A stretch of 64,000 nt of DNA, taken from NCBI RefSeq assembly GCF_026015965.1, contig NZ_CP110383.1, forward strand, positions 1 through 64,000, given 5' to 3'. The position numbers were made by a program, and so were the translations under genes. Position 1 is the first letter of the stretch, and every line of letters starts with the position of its first letter. This DNA is from Selenomonas sputigena. Lineage in GTDB: Bacteria > Bacillota > Negativicutes > Selenomonadales > Selenomonadaceae. Positions 51,754 through 59,082 of this stretch are shown one piece after another. The notes beneath the pieces are model-generated. The model was given only the letters and a program-made list of their open reading frames with translations. It had not been told where the DNA came from and did no database searches.

Positions 51754-52721
51754 GGCTGCGCCGTCCGCGGCGTCATGACGCCGAACGTGAAGCCTGCGCC
51801 CTGCAGCATGTCGATGATGGCGGGCAGCGCCTCGACCGTCGTTTCCTTGCCGTCCTTGCTGTGCATGAGGACGATGGCGCCGCGATCCTTGGGACGGTTG
51901 GCGCAGGTGTAGCTGATTGAGCCGAGGATTTTCTGCACGCTGACGTTGTTGCCCGTCGCATCTTCGCTGCTGACGTTCCAGTCGTGGTTCACATAGCCGT
52001 TTTCCTTGAGCATGGCGCTGTAGCCGGGCTTGAACATGCTGGCGGCGCCGCCCGGGGCGCGGACGATGAGCGGACGCACGCCGAGAATGTTGTAGATCAC
52101 TTCATCGGTGTGGACAATCTCTTCGAGGAAGTTTTCCTTATTCGGATAGAGAATGTCGTAGCGGTGGCTGTAGCTGTGGTTGCCGATGGCATGGCCTTCG
52201 GCGAAGATGCGCTTGAGGACGTCGGGGTGCGCTTCTGCCATGCTGCCGATGACATAGAAGGTGGCGTGTATGCCACGCTCCTTCAGGATGTCGAGGATGG
52301 CGGGCGTGTTCTTCGCGTCGGGGCCGTCGTCAAAGGTCAGGTAGGCGACATTCGGCATCGTATAGGGGATGAGGTCCGGCATCTCGGTGGGAAGTCCCTT
52401 TTCGCGGCGCTCGGCGAGCGTATAGATGTCGTAGACGGGCGTCTGCGCGTCGGTGATCTGGAGGTTGCTGAAGTCGTCACTGACGACGACGTAGTTGCCG
52501 CTCGGCGGCGTCTTTTTTGCAGGGTCGGCCGCGGGAGCGCCGTTGTCCGTTGTCTGTGCCGTCGAGGGTTCCGCAGCGTTGTCTTCCGTATGAAGTTCGC
52601 TCCATGCGATGCGCCAGCCTGCGATGCAGGCGATCATGAGGCAAGCGATGAGCACGAACATCTTCGCGTGGCGGTTCTGCAGGAAGTTCTTGCCGCTGGT
52701 GTTTTCCGTGTTCTTTTGCAA
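51747..52721 (-). CDS. membrane-anchored polysaccharide deacetylase
   Basis: The protein is 324 aa. One membrane helix (about 21-39), a linker, then a NodB-type CE4 domain (about 125-320) with motif 1 TFDDGPD, motif 2 HSYSH, motif 3 RAPGG, motif 4 HDWNVSSED and motif 5 VLMHS. Such enzymes remove acetyl groups from peptidoglycan or exopolysaccharide. The tight overlap with the beta-lactamase-fold protein suggests a shared cell-wall task. Confidence 0.92.
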   Translation of the reverse strand: MQKNTENTSGKNFLQNRHAKMFVLIACLMIACIAGWRIAWSELHTEDNAAEPSTAQTTDNGAPAADPAKKTPPSGNYVVVSDDFSNLQITDAQTPVYDIYTLAERREKGLPTEMPDLIPYTMPNVAYLTFDDGPDAKNTPAILDILKERGIHATFYVIGSMAEAHPDVLKRIFAEGHAIGNHSYSHRYDILYPNKENFLEEIVHTDEVIYNILGVRPLIVRAPGGAASMFKPGYSAMLKENGYVNHDWNVSSEDATGNNVSVQKILGSISYTCANRPKDRGAIVLMHSKDGKETTVEALPAIIDMLQGAGFTFGVMTPRTAQPW

Positions 52722-52788
52722 GACAAAATCATCCTTTCCGTATGTTCCGTGATTTCTTACATTCCATTTCGCCGTCCTGGCGCATTTT

Positions 52789-53841
52789 TCATCTTTGGCT
52801 GAGGCGGCGGAGTTCTTCGAGAAGCTGCTTCATGTCCTCGTCCGTGCCGATGGTGATGCGCAGGTGTTCGTCGATGCGCGGTTTCTTGAAGTAGCGCACA
52901 TAGATGCCGCGATTTCGCAAGGTTTCGAAGAGCGTTTGCGCCGGGATGTCGGGATTTCGCGCGAAGAGGAAGTTCGTCTTCGATTCCGTGACGGAAAAGC
53001 CAAGCTTTTGAAGAGACGCCTTCGTTTCCTCGCGCGTCTTGATGATTTTTCCAAGCGTTTCCTGAAAGTAGTCTTCGTCCTCGATGGCGGCTTTTCCTGC
53101 GGCGAGAGAGAGCGTCGTCATCGTGTAGGAGTTGATCGACGCCTTGACGTCCTCTAGGGCACGGATGAGCCGCTTTGATGCGAAGGCGTAGCCGATGCGC
53201 ATGCCGGCGAGAGCGCGCGATTTCGACATCGTGCGCACGACGACGAGGTTCTCATATTTTTTGAGCAGCGGGAGCGCTGTTTCTGCGCCGAAATCGACGT
53301 AGGCTTCATCGACGATGACGACGGACTCGGGATTCGTCGCGAGGATTTCTTCAACGCCTGAGAGGGGAAGCGCAAGTCCCGTCGGCGCGTTGGGGTTCGC
53401 GAAGATGACGCCGCCGTTTTGACGCGCGTAGTCTTTGGGGCGGAGCGTGAAGTCCGCCCCGAGCGGCACGGTCTCGTAGGGAATGGCGTAAAGCCCAGCC
53501 CAGACGTCGTAGAAGGAGTAGGTAATGTCGGGGAAGAGCACGGGCTTTTCCCCGGCAAAGAAGGTGAGGAAGGCGAGCGCGAGAACGTCGTCGGAGCCGA
53601 CGCCGACGAAGACTTCGTCCGGCTTGACCGCGTAATGCGCGGCGATCGCTTCCTTCAAAGTGTGGCAGTCCGGTTCGGGGTAGAGGCGCAGGCGGCCGGC
53701 GTCGCAGGCGGCGATGGCTTCGGCGACGCGCGGCGAGGGCGCGTAGGGGCATTCGTTCGTGTTCAGTTTGATGACCTTGCCCGCAGGCTGCTCGCCGGGG
53801 ACGTAGGGGGTGACGCGGCGGATGTTATCGTACAGGCTCAT
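52789..53841 (-). CDS. hisC: histidinol-phosphate aminotransferase
   Basis: The protein is 350 aa, PLP-dependent fold-type I. It reads KLNTNECPYAPSP, the PLP Lys in TMSKSRALAGMRIGYA (about residue 208), IFANPNAPTG and the substrate Arg near EHLRITIGT. It converts imidazole acetol phosphate to histidinol phosphate, and many members also transaminate aromatic keto acids. No other his genes are present. Assignment to HisC rather than a general aromatic aminotransferase rests on overall similarity. Confidence 0.88.
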   Translation of the reverse strand: MSLYDNIRRVTPYVPGEQPAGKVIKLNTNECPYAPSPRVAEAIAACDAGRLRLYPEPDCHTLKEAIAAHYAVKPDEVFVGVGSDDVLALAFLTFFAGEKPVLFPDITYSFYDVWAGLYAIPYETVPLGADFTLRPKDYARQNGGVIFANPNAPTGLALPLSGVEEILATNPESVVIVDEAYVDFGAETALPLLKKYENLVVVRTMSKSRALAGMRIGYAFASKRLIRALEDVKASINSYTMTTLSLAAGKAAIEDEDYFQETLGKIIKTREETKASLQKLGFSVTESKTNFLFARNPDIPAQTLFETLRNRGIYVRYFKKPRIDEHLRITIGTDEDMKQLLEELRRLSQR

Positions 53842-54013
53842 GGCTTTCCCTCGTTTTCATTATGCTATAAGCGGTTTCTTAAGGTATATTTCCTATTCTA
53901 CGTCCTTTTTGCCCGAAGGGCAAGGGGGCGGCAGGAAAGCGGCGGCTTTTGCCGAAAATTTCTTTAGGGTAAAGCGGGGATTTTCCGCGCGTTTGACGGA
54001 AGGAGAGAAAGTC

Positions 54014-54658
54014 ATGACGGAAGATGGAAAAGTGCGTGAAGCAGAGCGCATCGAGCGCACGCTTGAAGCGTTTCGCCACAATCGCTATGACGTATCACTG
54101 TTTCAGACGAAGGAGGAGGCGGCAGATTACCTCGCGCGGGAGATCACAGGAAAGCGCGTGGGCTTCGGCGACTCGGAGACGCTGCGAGCGCTGAGGCTCT
54201 ACGAGAAGCTCAGCATGAAAAACGAGGTCATAGATCCTGCGAGGAGCGGTCACATCGGCGGTTTGGAGGCTTTCCTCGCGGCAGGCAGGGAGGCGCTGAT
54301 GACCGATGTCTTCCTATTGTCGGCGAACGCCATCACGGAGGCGGGGCAGATCGTCAACATGGACGGCGCGGGAAACCGCATCGCAGGTTCTCTCTTTGGT
54401 CATGAGAAGACGTATTTCGTCTGCGGCGTGAACAAGCTCGTCAAGGATGTGGAGGCGGCAATCGAGCGCATCCGCGCCATTGCCGCGCCGCAAAATGCAG
54501 CGAGGAAGAAAAAGCGCACGCCGTGTGCCGCCAAGGGCGACAGGTGCTACGACTGTACAAGCCCCGAGCGCATCTGCAACGCACTGACGATCCACTACAA
54601 GAAGATGAGCTATCGACCGATGGAACTGGTGCTGATTGAGGAGGAGTTGGGGCTGTAG
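54014..54658 (+). CDS. LUD domain protein (lactate utilisation-like)
   Basis: The protein is 214 aa with an LUD (DUF162) fold: VGFGDSETLRALRLYEKL, LLSANAITEAGQIVNMDGAGNRIA and VCGVNKLVKDVEAAIERIR. A C-terminal Cys cluster (TPCAAKGDRCYDC and ICNAL) may bind metal. Stand-alone LUD proteins occur widely in anaerobes, and the LutB/C partners are not nearby. ATG 54014 follows GGAAGGAG. Divergent from hisC. Confidence 0.88.
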   Translation: MTEDGKVREAERIERTLEAFRHNRYDVSLFQTKEEAADYLAREITGKRVGFGDSETLRALRLYEKLSMKNEVIDPARSGHIGGLEAFLAAGREALMTDVFLLSANAITEAGQIVNMDGAGNRIAGSLFGHEKTYFVCGVNKLVKDVEAAIERIRAIAAPQNAARKKKRTPCAAKGDRCYDCTSPERICNALTIHYKKMSYRPMELVLIEEELGL

Positions 54659-54690
54659 ATAGAGTTACGAAGACGCTGCATGAACGCAAA

Positions 54691-54727
54691 CAGCCTCCTG
54701 CACTTCGCTTGGCGAAACAGGAGGCTG
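54691..54727 (+). terminator. terminator after LUD gene
   Basis: CAGCCTCCTG (54691-54700) pairs with CAGGAGGCTG (54718-54727), with an inner TTCGC/GCGAA stem. T-run is weak. Confidence 0.6.
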
Positions 54728-54839
54728 CTTGCTATATCAGCTTGCCATGACGGCTGGCCTTCAAAATGGTTGCAATAAGATTCTCAGAACATGGTTTTCG
54801 TTATAGTAGAGGCTGGCGCTTTCCTTGCGGCAATTCCTA

Positions 54840-54895
54840 TGCTATAATCGCCGTAGTGACTGGCTTCAGTCGGTTCTCCTCCATGCGAGGAGGTG
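54840..54895 (+). promoter_or_regulatory. promoter and SD-sequestering hairpin of small toxin
   Basis: Extended -10 TGCTATAAT (54840-54848). In the leader CTCCTC (54876-54881) can pair with GAGGAG (54887-54892), hiding the ribosome site, a common feature of type I toxin mRNAs. Confidence 0.65.
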
Positions 54896-54901
54896 ATGGG
54901 T

Positions 54902-54985
54902 GTGACGCTTTATGAAAAGCTCTCACTTCTCATTGCAGCGCTTGCGCTTGCAGTAGACATCACTTTTCATCTGCTTAGATTCTAA
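54902..54985 (+). CDS. putative holin-like type I toxin
   Basis: A 27-aa peptide starting at GTG 54902 (MTLYEKLSLLIAALALAVDI and seven more residues) is a single hydrophobic helix with the MTLYExLSLLI start of the TxpA/holin-like toxin group in Firmicutes. AGGAGGTG (54888-54895) is 6 nt upstream, and ATG 54896 abuts it. Such toxins insert in the membrane. A convergent antisense RNA gene overlaps the end of its message. It is too short for normal gene calling. Confidence 0.75.
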   Translation: MTLYEKLSLLIAALALAVDITFHLLRF

Positions 54986-54988
54986 GTA

Positions 54989-55088
54989 GAAAAAAGAACC
55001 GCTCTGCGGTTGCGGCGGCTCCTCTTTCCAATGGAACTAAAAATTTCCGAAGGAGAAACCGACGCTACCACCCGCCAGTCACTCTTCT
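54989..55088 (-). ncRNA. antisense RNA antitoxin, convergent to small toxin
   Basis: A consensus minus-strand promoter, TTGACA (55123-55118), 17 bp, TATAAT (55100-55095), predicts a start near 55088. A terminator, AACCGC-AGA-GCGGTT plus CTTTTTT (55011-54990), ends it after about 100 nt. The transcript is complementary to the 3' region of the toxin message, the arrangement of TxpA/RatA-type pairs. Confidence 0.7.
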
Positions 55089-55094
55089 TCTGTA

Positions 55095-55123
55095 ATTATA
55101 GATTTTTTGTACGTTGCTGTCAA
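55095..55123 (-). promoter_or_regulatory. consensus promoter of antisense RNA
   Basis: On the minus strand TTGACA, 17 bp, TATAAT, both boxes perfect. Confidence 0.88.
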
Positions 55124-55148
55124 TCTTCTCGGCTATGATTGCAAGCAG

Positions 55149-56345
55149 CTATTCGAGATACTCGATCTTTGCCTTGACGATGCGCCGGACGGAAGCGTCG
55201 AGGCGGTCTTTGGAGATCTCGCCGCTCTTCACGGCTTTCAGGAGGCCGTTGTAGACGGCGGTTTCGTGCGCGTAGTCATGGCAGACGAGCACGAGGTCTG
55301 CTCCCGCCAGGATCGCTTCGACGCCCGCGCGGTCGAAGCCGTAGTGGCGTGAGATCGCGCCCATTTCAAGATCGTCGGTCACGATGACGCCGTCGTAGGA
55401 GAGCTCTTCTCGGAGGAGGCCCTGCAGGATGGCAGGCGAAAGGCTGGCAGGATTCTTGGCATCGAGCGCCGGGTACATCGTGTGCGTTGCCATGACGAAC
55501 CAGCCGCTCGCCCCTTTCGCATTCTTTGCAGCGTTCCTCTTGCCGATCATCTCGCGAAACGGCACGAGGTCACTCGCTTCGAGGGTGGCGCGGTCGGCGT
55601 GCACGGTGACCGTGTCTTCATGCGTGTCGCTCTCGCCGCGTCCGAGACCGGGGAAGTGCTTGAGCGTCGCGAGAAGCCCGGCGTCGGAGTGACCTTCGAG
55701 GGCGGCGGCGACGAACTTTGTCGCGGTGGCGGCATCGTTGGCATAGGAGCGCCCATAGGTCGCACCGAGGTCGGCAACGGGCGCGAAGTTCAGGTTGAAG
55801 CCCATCGCCTTGAGTCCGTGCGCCGTGTCGGCGGCATAGCGGTATGCCGCTTGGGGGTCGCCCGTGCGGCCGATTTCGGCGGCGGCGGGCGGCGGCGGGA
55901 ACGCCTCCTTCATGCGAGCGACGGCGCCGCCTTCCTCGTCGATGGCGAGAAAAAGCGGCAGTCCTGCATCTGCGGCATTTTTCTGCAAAGAATCGTTCAG
56001 CGCGCGCACCTGCTCCTGGCTCTTCATATTGCGGTCGAAGAGGATGATGCTGCCGACATGGTACTCCGAAAGCATGAAGCGGCTGTCCGCATCGAGCTCC
56101 GTTCCCTGTATGCCGATCATGAGAAGCTGCCCGACCTTCTCGGCGTCGCTCATCTTCTGTACAATGGCGGCCGCTTTTTCATCGGGCGAGAGTCTTTTTT
56201 GCGTATGGCTCGCAGCGGAATCTTTCGAGGCGGCATCGTCAGAGCGTGCAAGGCAGCCCGCGAGGAGCAGGCTGGTGCAGAAGATGATCAGACAGAGGAG
56301 TAGAGGACCGAGGGAGGTTTTGCGGTTCGCGCGATTTTTCGCCAT
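55149..56345 (-). CDS. nagZ: glycoside hydrolase family 3 beta-N-acetylhexosaminidase lipoprotein
   Basis: The protein is about 398 aa with a lipoprotein signal (LLLAGC, Cys31). GH3 NagZ features: GxELDADSRFML, FLAIDEEGGAVARM, the His/Asp dyad in KHFPGLGRGESDTHED and the nucleophile Asp in VTDDLEMGAI. It removes terminal GlcNAc from peptidoglycan fragments. Lipid anchoring places it outside the cytoplasm, as in Bacillus. ATG 56345 with AAGGAA is chosen, and 56375 is possible. Its start lies 27 bp after the Rpn gene end. Confidence 0.92.
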   Translation of the reverse strand: MAKNRANRKTSLGPLLLCLIIFCTSLLLAGCLARSDDAASKDSAASHTQKRLSPDEKAAAIVQKMSDAEKVGQLLMIGIQGTELDADSRFMLSEYHVGSIILFDRNMKSQEQVRALNDSLQKNAADAGLPLFLAIDEEGGAVARMKEAFPPPPAAAEIGRTGDPQAAYRYAADTAHGLKAMGFNLNFAPVADLGATYGRSYANDAATATKFVAAALEGHSDAGLLATLKHFPGLGRGESDTHEDTVTVHADRATLEASDLVPFREMIGKRNAAKNAKGASGWFVMATHTMYPALDAKNPASLSPAILQGLLREELSYDGVIVTDDLEMGAISRHYGFDRAGVEAILAGADLVLVCHDYAHETAVYNGLLKAVKSGEISKDRLDASVRRIVKAKIEYLE

Positions 56346-56371
56346 GGATGATTCCTTGCTGGGAGTGTGTT

Positions 56372-57283
56372 TCATAGCAGTGACATATACTTGCTGCGAG
56401 CCATGGCGTCAATGCCGAGCAGATCCATGGCTTTTTCTGCCGAGACGCCCGCATTCTTCATCAGATTGCGGATGCTGCTGAGAAAGGCGCGTTCTTCGCC
56501 ATGTGCTTTACCGCGAGCTTCACCGCGAGCTTCACCGCGAGCTTCACCGCGAGCTTCACCGCGGGCCTCACCGCGAACCTCGGCTTCGGCTACTTCGGCT
56601 TTGAGGATGTGTTCCAAGTCACTTTTGACGAGGTCTTCAATTAATTTGCACATGGTGGAGGCTCCCCTTTCGTTTTCTTTGAAAAATCTCGCTCGATTTG
56701 CTAAGACGCTGTAATGCATGTCGTTGGGGTCTTCGCAGAAGAAATCATGCATCAGGCGACCGAGCGGCGTGTCGTCTTGATATGCGGCATTGACGTAGAT
56801 AATATGTGCGCCGTCGTCGAAGGCGATTCCTGTTTCAGCGAAGGACTTCTGCACATGATAGAGTGGTCGATTGCCTTTCCATACATCGTGTTCCGTAATG
56901 AAGATGACGTAGGTTTCGGGCAGTTCCCTGAAGTCCTTTCCCTTGTCGAGCTCGCGTGCGTCCATCATGCAGCTGTTGTAGCGCGCTCGCCTGGGATCGG
57001 CGCCCTCGTCATCGCGCTGGACTTCGACATCGAAGATGCGCTCACCGTCAGTGGCAATTGCATCGAAACGCACACCGCGTCCGAAGAGGTTTGGGACAGA
57101 TCTTTGCGTCAATACTTCTTTGACGCGCAGTTGCGGATTGCCAAAGATGATTTGCAGCAAAAGTTCCATACAGGCGATGTCGCCGTCAAAACAGCTGTTG
57201 AAAAAAGCGTCGTCAATCAAACGCAGTTTCTTGATGATGTCACGATAGATTTTTTGTCGCTCCGGCGTGTTAAAAATCGTCAT
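56372..57283 (-). CDS. Rpn family recombination-promoting nuclease
   Basis: The protein is 303 aa. The N-terminal PD-(D/E)XK nuclease domain shows GRGVRFDAIATDGERIFDVEVQ (catalytic D, then E-x-Q), followed by ITEHDVWKGNRPLYH and the usual C-terminal region. A tandem run of GEAR units (about residues 235-258) is encoded by 12-bp repeats at 56511-56582, probably variable in copy number. The C-terminal segment after it ends in an HTH-like helix. Rpn proteins promote RecA-independent recombination and some act in phage defence. Confidence 0.9.
   Translation of the reverse strand: MTIFNTPERQKIYRDIIKKLRLIDDAFFNSCFDGDIACMELLLQIIFGNPQLRVKEVLTQRSVPNLFGRGVRFDAIATDGERIFDVEVQRDDEGADPRRARYNSCMMDARELDKGKDFRELPETYVIFITEHDVWKGNRPLYHVQKSFAETGIAFDDGAHIIYVNAAYQDDTPLGRLMHDFFCEDPNDMHYSVLANRARFFKENERGASTMCKLIEDLVKSDLEHILKAEVAEAEVRGEARGEARGEARGEARGEARGKAHGEERAFLSSIRNLMKNAGVSAEKAMDLLGIDAMARSKYMSLL
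56511..56582 (-). repeat. six 12-bp tandem repeats inside the Rpn gene
   Basis: CCGCGAGCTTCA is repeated four times exactly, then twice with changes (CCGCGGGCCTCA, CCGCGAACCTCG). Each unit encodes GEAR or a variant. Slippage would add or remove four residues without a frameshift. Confidence 0.9.
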
Positions 57284-57430
57284 GTGCCGCTCCTTTGCAA
57301 CGAGGCTTCGCTTACCTCATATTTTATAAAAAATCCGTCCCATTAGCAAGCATTCGCGCTTCTCGATGCAGGAAAAGCCGGGTGCAGCTTTTCCTGCATC
57401 CGGCTTTGGCAGTCTGTTTGATTCCGTGTC

Positions 57431-57781
57431 TTACTTGAGCAGAACGCTCGCATTCTCGAGCACGGCTTTGCCTGCCTGGCAGGCGGGGCAGAAGCAGATC
57501 TTGTTGCCGGCAGCTTTGAACGCTTCGGCCTTCTTTGCGAGGTTTGCCGCCTCTTCACTGCCAAAGATGCTTTTCGCTTCGTCGGACTGGAAGAAGGCGA
57601 GTGAGGCGTCGATGCTGGCAACATCTTCCTTGAGAGCGGCGATGAGCTTTTCGGAGAGCTTCTTTTCCGCGTCCGTGCCGACGGCGGCGAGCCAGTCTTC
57701 GCCGAGCTTTCGGAGTCCTTCGTAGCAGCTCGGGGCGCTGACGATCTCTTTGACCTTTCCAATGAGGGTTTGCTTGTCCAT
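57431..57781 (-). CDS. small protein with C-terminal CxCPxC motif
   Basis: The protein is 116 aa, helical and charged, ending in ICFCPACQAGKAVLENASVL. The CxCPxC cluster could bind metal or be redox active. Similar small proteins are common in Negativicutes. I do not recognise a characterised member. ATG 57781 has AAAGGA 8 nt upstream. ATG 57790 is possible. Divergent from a thioredoxin reductase-like gene, a hint of a thiol-related role, nothing more. Confidence 0.7.
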   Translation of the reverse strand: MDKQTLIGKVKEIVSAPSCYEGLRKLGEDWLAAVGTDAEKKLSEKLIAALKEDVASIDASLAFFQSDEAKSIFGSEEAANLAKKAEAFKAAGNKICFCPACQAGKAVLENASVLLK

Positions 57782-57858
57782 GAACAACATCCTTTCTCTT
57801 TCGTTGACATTGCCTATTACGACTATAGAAGAAATGGGGCAGAATTGCAAGTGGTTAT

Positions 57859-57891
57859 TGACAAAGTGCGGAAAATTTACGTAGTATAGTA
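57859..57891 (+). promoter_or_regulatory. promoter of thioredoxin reductase-like gene
   Basis: TTGACA (57859-57864) followed by overlapping TAGTAT (57883) and TATAGT (57886) candidates at 18 and 21 bp. Confidence 0.5.
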
Positions 57892-57996
57892 ATGGAAGAA
57901 TGGTGGAAGCGCGGCTGAGACGGGGTCGTCCGGATATGCGAAGATGGGCGGCTGAGCTTATTTGTACTTCCTTTGGAACGGAAAGGAGATTCAGGC

Positions 57997-58869
57997 ATGA
58001 AGCATCTTCTTGTCATCGGACAGGGGCCTGCGGGCATTTCGGCGGCTGTTTACGCGAAGCGCGGCGGGGCGGCGGTCACGGTCGTTGCGAACGGCGTCGG
58101 TGCGCTCGAAAAGGCGGAAAGGATTGAAAACTACTATGGCTTCGGTGAGCCGCTGACGGGCAGGGAATTGGCCGCGCAGGGCGTCGAGGGCGCGAAGCGT
58201 CTCGGCGTGGATTTCGTCGAGGGGGAGCTTGTCGGCCTGCGCTTCAAGGACACGATGGACGGCTTCGTCGCTGAGCTCGTGCATCGGACGCTCGAAGCGG
58301 ATGCTGTCGTGCTCGCCATGGGCGCTTCGCGCCTCGCGCCGCCGCTCGCAGGACTCAAGGAGTTGGAAGGGCACGGCGTGAGCTACTGCGCGATCTGCGA
58401 CGCTTTCTTCTATCGCGGCAAGGAGGCCGCCGTCCTCGGCGCGGGTGACTATGCGCTTGCAGAAGCTGCGGCGCTCCTGCTGCACGCGGCGAAGGTGCAT
58501 CTTTTGACGAATGGCGAGGCGGCGCCCGCGCATGTGCCGGCAGGGCTTCTCGTGCATACGGAACGGCTCGCCGCGGTCGAGGGCGAGGGCAGGGTCGAGC
58601 GCGTCGTCTTCGCGGGCGGCGCGACGCTTCCCGTCAGCGGCATATTCGTCGCCTTCGGCACGGCGGGCAGCACGGCGATTGCCAAGAAGCTCGGCATTCT
58701 TCTCGACGGTGTATATCTGAAAGTGAATGAGAAGATGGAGACAAACGTGCCCGGCGTCTTTGCCGCGGGCGATGCGACGGGCGGGCTCCTGCAGGTGGTG
58801 AAGGCCGTGCACGAGGGCGCGGTCGCGGGGCTTTCGGCGCTGAAGTTTTTGCGCGGCAAAAAGGCTTGA
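57997..58869 (+). CDS. thioredoxin reductase-like flavoprotein with atypical NADPH site
   Basis: The protein is 290 aa with FAD motif VIGQGPAGISAAVYAKR, redox CAIC (about residue 133) and the C-terminal FAD motif GVFAAGDATGG. The second nucleotide-binding region reads VLGAGDYALAEA and then lacks the HRR-type basic pair needed for the NADPH phosphate. Known relatives without that pair use ferredoxin or other donors. AAAGGAG precedes ATG 57997. trxA is at 61350 and could be its substrate. Confidence 0.88.
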   Translation: MKHLLVIGQGPAGISAAVYAKRGGAAVTVVANGVGALEKAERIENYYGFGEPLTGRELAAQGVEGAKRLGVDFVEGELVGLRFKDTMDGFVAELVHRTLEADAVVLAMGASRLAPPLAGLKELEGHGVSYCAICDAFFYRGKEAAVLGAGDYALAEAAALLLHAAKVHLLTNGEAAPAHVPAGLLVHTERLAAVEGEGRVERVVFAGGATLPVSGIFVAFGTAGSTAIAKKLGILLDGVYLKVNEKMETNVPGVFAAGDATGGLLQVVKAVHEGAVAGLSALKFLRGKKA

Positions 58870-58910
58870 ATGGAAGACGTGCGTCGGACGGCAAGTTTCC
58901 TTTGAAAAAA

Positions 58911-58941
58911 TTGGAAAGAAACGCCCCTTCCATGCTATAAT
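58911..58941 (+). promoter_or_regulatory. promoter of FIST chemoreceptor gene
   Basis: Extended -10 TGC-TATAAT (58936-58941) with TTGGAA 19 bp upstream (58911-58916). Leader about 135 nt. Confidence 0.55.
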
Positions 58942-59045
58942 GATGGTCAAGGTATGTACGGCAGCCGGGGCGGGCGTGTCCGGCAGTTTTTCTTCGGGAA
59001 ATGGTGATAAATTGAGGCTGCATAGAAGTGTGAGCATGAGCGGCC

Positions 59046-59062
59046 GAATTTATCCGTGCTTC
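59046..59062 (+). repeat. 17-bp word shared with carbonic anhydrase leader (copy 1)
   Basis: GAATTTATCCGTGCTTC, identical to 61832-61848. Both copies lie 8-10 nt before the ribosome site of the next gene. Confidence 0.8.
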
Positions 59063-59082
59063 TTTCGTCAGGAGGTTCGAAG

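Noticed and set aside
56511-56582. CRISPR-like array
   Set aside because: Units are 12 bp, contiguous without spacers, and in frame within the Rpn gene.
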